Source of the DNA: Bacteroides sp.
Lineage (GTDB): Bacteria; Bacteroidota; Bacteroidia; Bacteroidales; Bacteroidaceae
Reading direction: 5' to 3'
Assembly: GCA_021202275.1 (NCBI GenBank)
Contig: JAJQDI010000028.1
Coordinates: 129,347 to 193,346 of the forward strand
DNA: 64,000 nt
Numbering within the stretch: position 1 is the first letter of the stretch; the number at the start of each line of letters is the position of its first letter. Both the position numbers and the translations under genes were made by a program. The notes beneath the pieces were generated by a model that worked only from the letters and a program-made list of their open reading frames with translations, had not been told where the DNA came from and ran no database searches. Of this stretch, positions 61,637 to 64,000 are shown piece after piece.

Positions 61637-62335
61637 TTAATATCCGATAGTCTGCGCAACAATAAATTCATGATCTTCGCCAAGGCCCAGCAATTCCATG
61701 AATCCGGCTTCTACACTGCCTCTTACTACGGTTTTGATACCTTCCGTAGCACAGTATAGATACACGTTCTGCGTGCAATGGCCTGCATCGAGGCTTGCAA
61801 ACCGTACCCTGGTCTGAGGAACTTTCAGGAAACCATCTATCATGTCGTTACCAGTGTTCTGATATTTGCTGTAATCAGCAATAAAAACCAGATTGAGAGG
61901 GGCGGTTTTCGCAGCCGGGAATCCACCAGCCAGCTCCCTGTGGTCTCCTTCGATCACGGGTACAAGTGCATGGTTTCTGGCATCGTACAGGTAGATTCCA
62001 TTTTCCAGGATCGCATACACGTTGAGAGGATAAAGGGCAAGGGCAGAAGGAGCCGTCTTTTTGCCATCTTCGCGGTTGCTGCCGTAGGCAGCCCACAGGA
62101 TTTCAGACAGGTGTTTCAACGAAAGATTTCCGGTCTGAAAATCCCGGTCGGATTTACGTTTACTCATAGCCGTCATCAGCGCATCTCCGCCATTCAGGTC
62201 GGGTTGCTGCAAGGGAATGGTTTCAAATGTTGTCAGTTCCATAGGTAAATTGTTTGGATTTAACTCATCTTGTGCTTTCGACACTCCGGTAATCAGTAAC
62301 GAAACAATGCCGAAAACGAATAATTTCTTTTTCAT
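61637..62335 (-). CDS. Secreted SagB/ThcOx-type nitroreductase-family protein
   Basis: A 232-residue protein with a signal peptide (MKKKLFVFGIVSLLITGVSKA). The remainder is a nitroreductase-fold FMN domain of SagB/ThcOx type: MSKRKSDRDFQTGNLSLKHLSEILWAAYGSNREDGKKTAPSALALYPLNVYAI (with FMN-binding Arg/Lys and Ser region), then LDAGHCTQNVYLYCATEGIKTVVRGSV and LGLGEDHEFIVAQTIGY. In other bacteria this family oxidises peptide azolines or reduces small molecules; secreted single-domain members in Bacteroidetes have no known substrate. The gene lies next to the island end and may be cotranscribed after the DUF4249/TonB receptor genes. Confidence 0.88.
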   Translation of the reverse strand: MKKKLFVFGIVSLLITGVSKAQDELNPNNLPMELTTFETIPLQQPDLNGGDALMTAMSKRKSDRDFQTGNLSLKHLSEILWAAYGSNREDGKKTAPSALALYPLNVYAILENGIYLYDARNHALVPVIEGDHRELAGGFPAAKTAPLNLVFIADYSKYQNTGNDMIDGFLKVPQTRVRFASLDAGHCTQNVYLYCATEGIKTVVRGSVEAGFMELLGLGEDHEFIVAQTIGY

Positions 62336-62371
62336 ACGCGTATTTTTTAAAGATTCGTAAATGATTCTTTT

Positions 62372-63190
62372 TTAAGGGTTCACGATATCAGCATAGGAGA
62401 ATATGGTATGTATGCGGGACGTTGAATAAGCAGCAAAATAGCCGAGGCATCCTCCTGTAAAATTGTCTATCGGATTCGTACTGGCTGTGTCGCTCAATCC
62501 TACGGAAAAAAGGTAATCGTAGGTACGTTTATCTATGGTTTGCAACTCTATTTCGATCACATCGCCTTCATACAGGATATCGTCCCAGTCGTCTTCCTTG
62601 TTGTCTTCAGCCATTTTTTCGGTCATACACACAATATCTACTGTGATGTCTCTGCCGTCATTTCCGCGGTCGTGCATCACATTCCAGCGGTAGTTTTCTC
62701 CGTTACGGTATATCCGGTAACAATAGTAATTCTCTTCATCGGGTATATCCCGGAAAGAAAAAGTCATTATCACAAATCTTTGTCCCATTACCTTCAGCCA
62801 CTGAAAATAGAGTTCATCTATTCCGGCAGCATCGTGCATAAAGGATTCGGAAGTAAATTCTTTCTCACCGACGGTAACTTTCAGTGTATAATTCTCTCCG
62901 ACCGTTCCCGTCAATCCGTTTGCCCGGTAATATCCATCGGTCCCGAAAGCAAGCTGGAAGTGGTCACCGTTCTCTGTAGTTATGGTAACTGTGGCGTTGT
63001 CCTGCGGTGTGGGTTCACTTCCGTCGTCCATATCCTTTGTCAGTGTGACAAGCACCTCCGTTACTTCATTCGTGATGCGGCCTTCCACCACATGGATGGG
63101 ATCTACGGAACGATATCCGATTTCAATCTCTTTTTCACATGCCGTAAAAAAGAAAAGCAGACCTGTGATGATATAAAGTTTATTTTTCAT
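62372..63190 (-). CDS. DUF4249-family lipoprotein
   Basis: A 272-residue lipoprotein (MKNKLYIITGLLFFFTAC). The family signature is seen: VVEGRITNEVTEVLVTLTKDMD, NATVTITTENGDHFQL, YTLKVTVGEKEFTSESFMHDAAGIDELYFQ, and a C-terminal GGCLGYFAAYSTSRI. The N-terminal part resembles an Ig-like fold. DUF4249 proteins are regularly encoded just behind a TonB-dependent receptor, as here (5-base gap), and are thought to act with it at the outer membrane, perhaps in the manner of SusD. The substrate is unknown. Confidence 0.93.
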   Translation of the reverse strand: MKNKLYIITGLLFFFTACEKEIEIGYRSVDPIHVVEGRITNEVTEVLVTLTKDMDDGSEPTPQDNATVTITTENGDHFQLAFGTDGYYRANGLTGTVGENYTLKVTVGEKEFTSESFMHDAAGIDELYFQWLKVMGQRFVIMTFSFRDIPDEENYYCYRIYRNGENYRWNVMHDRGNDGRDITVDIVCMTEKMAEDNKEDDWDDILYEGDVIEIELQTIDKRTYDYLFSVGLSDTASTNPIDNFTGGCLGYFAAYSTSRIHTIFSYADIVNP

Positions 63191-63195
63191 GACGG

Positions 63196-64000
63196 TTAAA
63201 ATTTAAAACTGTAAGTGACCGAGGGAATAATTCCAAAAAGGGAGGTCTGTACCGCTTTACTTCCCGATGGCTTGCTATCGTCGTCCTCAAACGAGATAAT
63301 GAAAGGATTGTAGTGACAATACGCGTTGTACAACCCGAACGACCATTCACGGGTATATCGTTTTTTCACTTTGGTATGGGTGGCACTGATGTCCAGCCGA
63401 TGATAGGCAGGGGCGCGGTAGCCGTTGCGTTCGGCATAATAATAGATCGTTTCGCCGTTAACTGTATATTTCGCGCTTGGAGCCGTGAGGGCCTGCCCGG
63501 TGTTATAGACCCATGTCGCTGCCATTTGCCATCCCCGGGGAAGTTCGTACATCCCTACCACCGATATATCGTGCCGACGGTCGTTCCCGGCAGTGTACCA
63601 TTGGTCATTATTTATTCCGGGAATTTTATTGTCCGACCAGGAAAGTGTATAGGAAACCCATCCGGTGATCCGCCCTGTATTTTTGCGGGCATACATTTCC
63701 ATTCCGTACGAACGCCCTTTGCCCGGGAGAATGATCCTTTCGATCTCTATTTCGGAGTTGAAGGATTTGCCGTCTTTGTAGTCCAGTACGTTACGGATCG
63801 ACTTGTAATATCCTTCCGCTGAAAATTCATATTTCTGATTACCGGTAAGTGCTACATACCCGAGACTGAACTGGTCCGCGGTCTGCGGTTTCACATGGTT
63901 ACTGCTCATCGTGTAACGGTCCATGGGGAGGGACATACTTTGTACCCTGAGTGCATGGATATTCTGTGAGGTCCGGCTGTATCCCGCTTTGAGGCTCTGA
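63196..64000 (-). CDS. TonB-dependent receptor, C-terminal part (continues past window edge)
   Basis: 268 codons visible, open to the right edge; an internal ATG at 63936 is not the start. The sequence is the late part of an outer-membrane barrel: amphipathic beta-strands (KYEFSAEGYYKSIRNVLDYKDG; GRITGWVSYTLSWSDNKI; GWQMAATWVYNTGQALTAPSAKYTVNG) with a terminal Phe (GIIPSVTYSFKF). It belongs to the carboxypeptidase-regulatory type receptors that pair with DUF4249 lipoproteins. The N-terminal plug is outside the window, so the ligand cannot be judged. Confidence 0.88.
   Translation of the reverse strand, partial: QSLKAGYSRTSQNIHALRVQSMSLPMDRYTMSSNHVKPQTADQFSLGYVALTGNQKYEFSAEGYYKSIRNVLDYKDGKSFNSEIEIERIILPGKGRSYGMEMYARKNTGRITGWVSYTLSWSDNKIPGINNDQWYTAGNDRRHDISVVGMYELPRGWQMAATWVYNTGQALTAPSAKYTVNGETIYYYAERNGYRAPAYHRLDISATHTKVKKRYTREWSFGLYNAYCHYNPFIISFEDDDSKPSGSKAVQTSLFGIIPSVTYSFKF

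Noticed and set aside
61421..61759. 112-codon frame across the attR repeat
   Set aside because: It runs from the island through the repeat into the antisense of the SagB-like gene; a chance frame.

Overview
The window looks like a chromosomal segment of a gut-type Bacteroidales bacterium, possibly close to Parabacteroides. The evidence is the paired SusC/SusD genes, the Bacteroidetes-type promoters (a -7 box TAnnTTTG with a TTTG near -33), a Rho factor with a long Asn/Gln-rich insert, an FeoA-FeoB fusion with a FeoB-associated Cys-rich peptide, a C-terminal HTH regulator with TPR repeats next to DUF3244 proteins, and a Ser-type sulfatase. The genus is an inference.

Layout. 1-3145: vitamin B12 uptake locus on the minus strand (promoter, cobalamin riboswitch, BtuB receptor, BtuG-like surface lipoprotein, cut by the window edge). 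3271-8594: a repeat element, a thioredoxin-like lipoprotein, a two-component system whose sensor kinase carries an in-frame amber codon, and a membrane-anchored transglutaminase-like protein. 8686-19334: two SusC/SusD pairs placed head to head. 19567-23266: DUF3805-like protein, ABC-F ATPase, PHP-type histidinol phosphatase. 23267-25281: AT-rich and almost gene-free. 25282-29777: frameshifted TPR/HTH regulator, two DUF3244-type secreted proteins and an unusual two-domain protein. 30285-40100: MsrBA, PheT, YebC, TSCPD protein, a candidate 6S-like RNA, DUF6078, YjbQ, a Cys-motif protein, a small winged-helix protein and LepA. 40685-51600: RmuC (split by a frameshift), methionine aminopeptidase, a small lipoprotein, a giant dehydratase-activase fusion with a TetR partner, a sulfatase, and a 1.2 kb stretch with candidate structured RNAs. 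51593-59234: Rho, TilS, a HAD phosphatase, FeoAB and its small partner. 59285-61469: tRNA-Cys followed by a 2.1 kb island bounded by 17-bp direct repeats. 61637-64000: secreted SagB-like oxidoreductase, DUF4249 lipoprotein and the end of a TonB-dependent receptor.

The most striking structure is at 13670-14345. The two divergent susC genes share a perfect 23-bp inverted repeat inside their coding starts. The 630-bp segment between the copies holds a recognisable promoter, start codon and signal peptide that currently serve only the leftward susC. The rightward susC has neither a signal peptide nor a canonical promoter. Inverting the segment would move promoter and signal peptide onto the rightward susC in frame. 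This predicts an either/or phase switch between two outer-membrane nutrient importers; related SusC/SusD inversions are established in Bacteroides fragilis, but this exact exchange of a signal-peptide cassette should be tested.

The second accessory region is the tRNA-Cys island. It carries an XRE regulator with an 11-bp palindromic operator candidate, a class II Fic protein in which the catalytic His is Gln, and a decayed excisionase-like HTH gene, but no integrase. Several single-base lesions (kinase amber codon, three homopolymer indels) are either real pseudogenisation or phase variation, or assembly errors; raw reads would decide.
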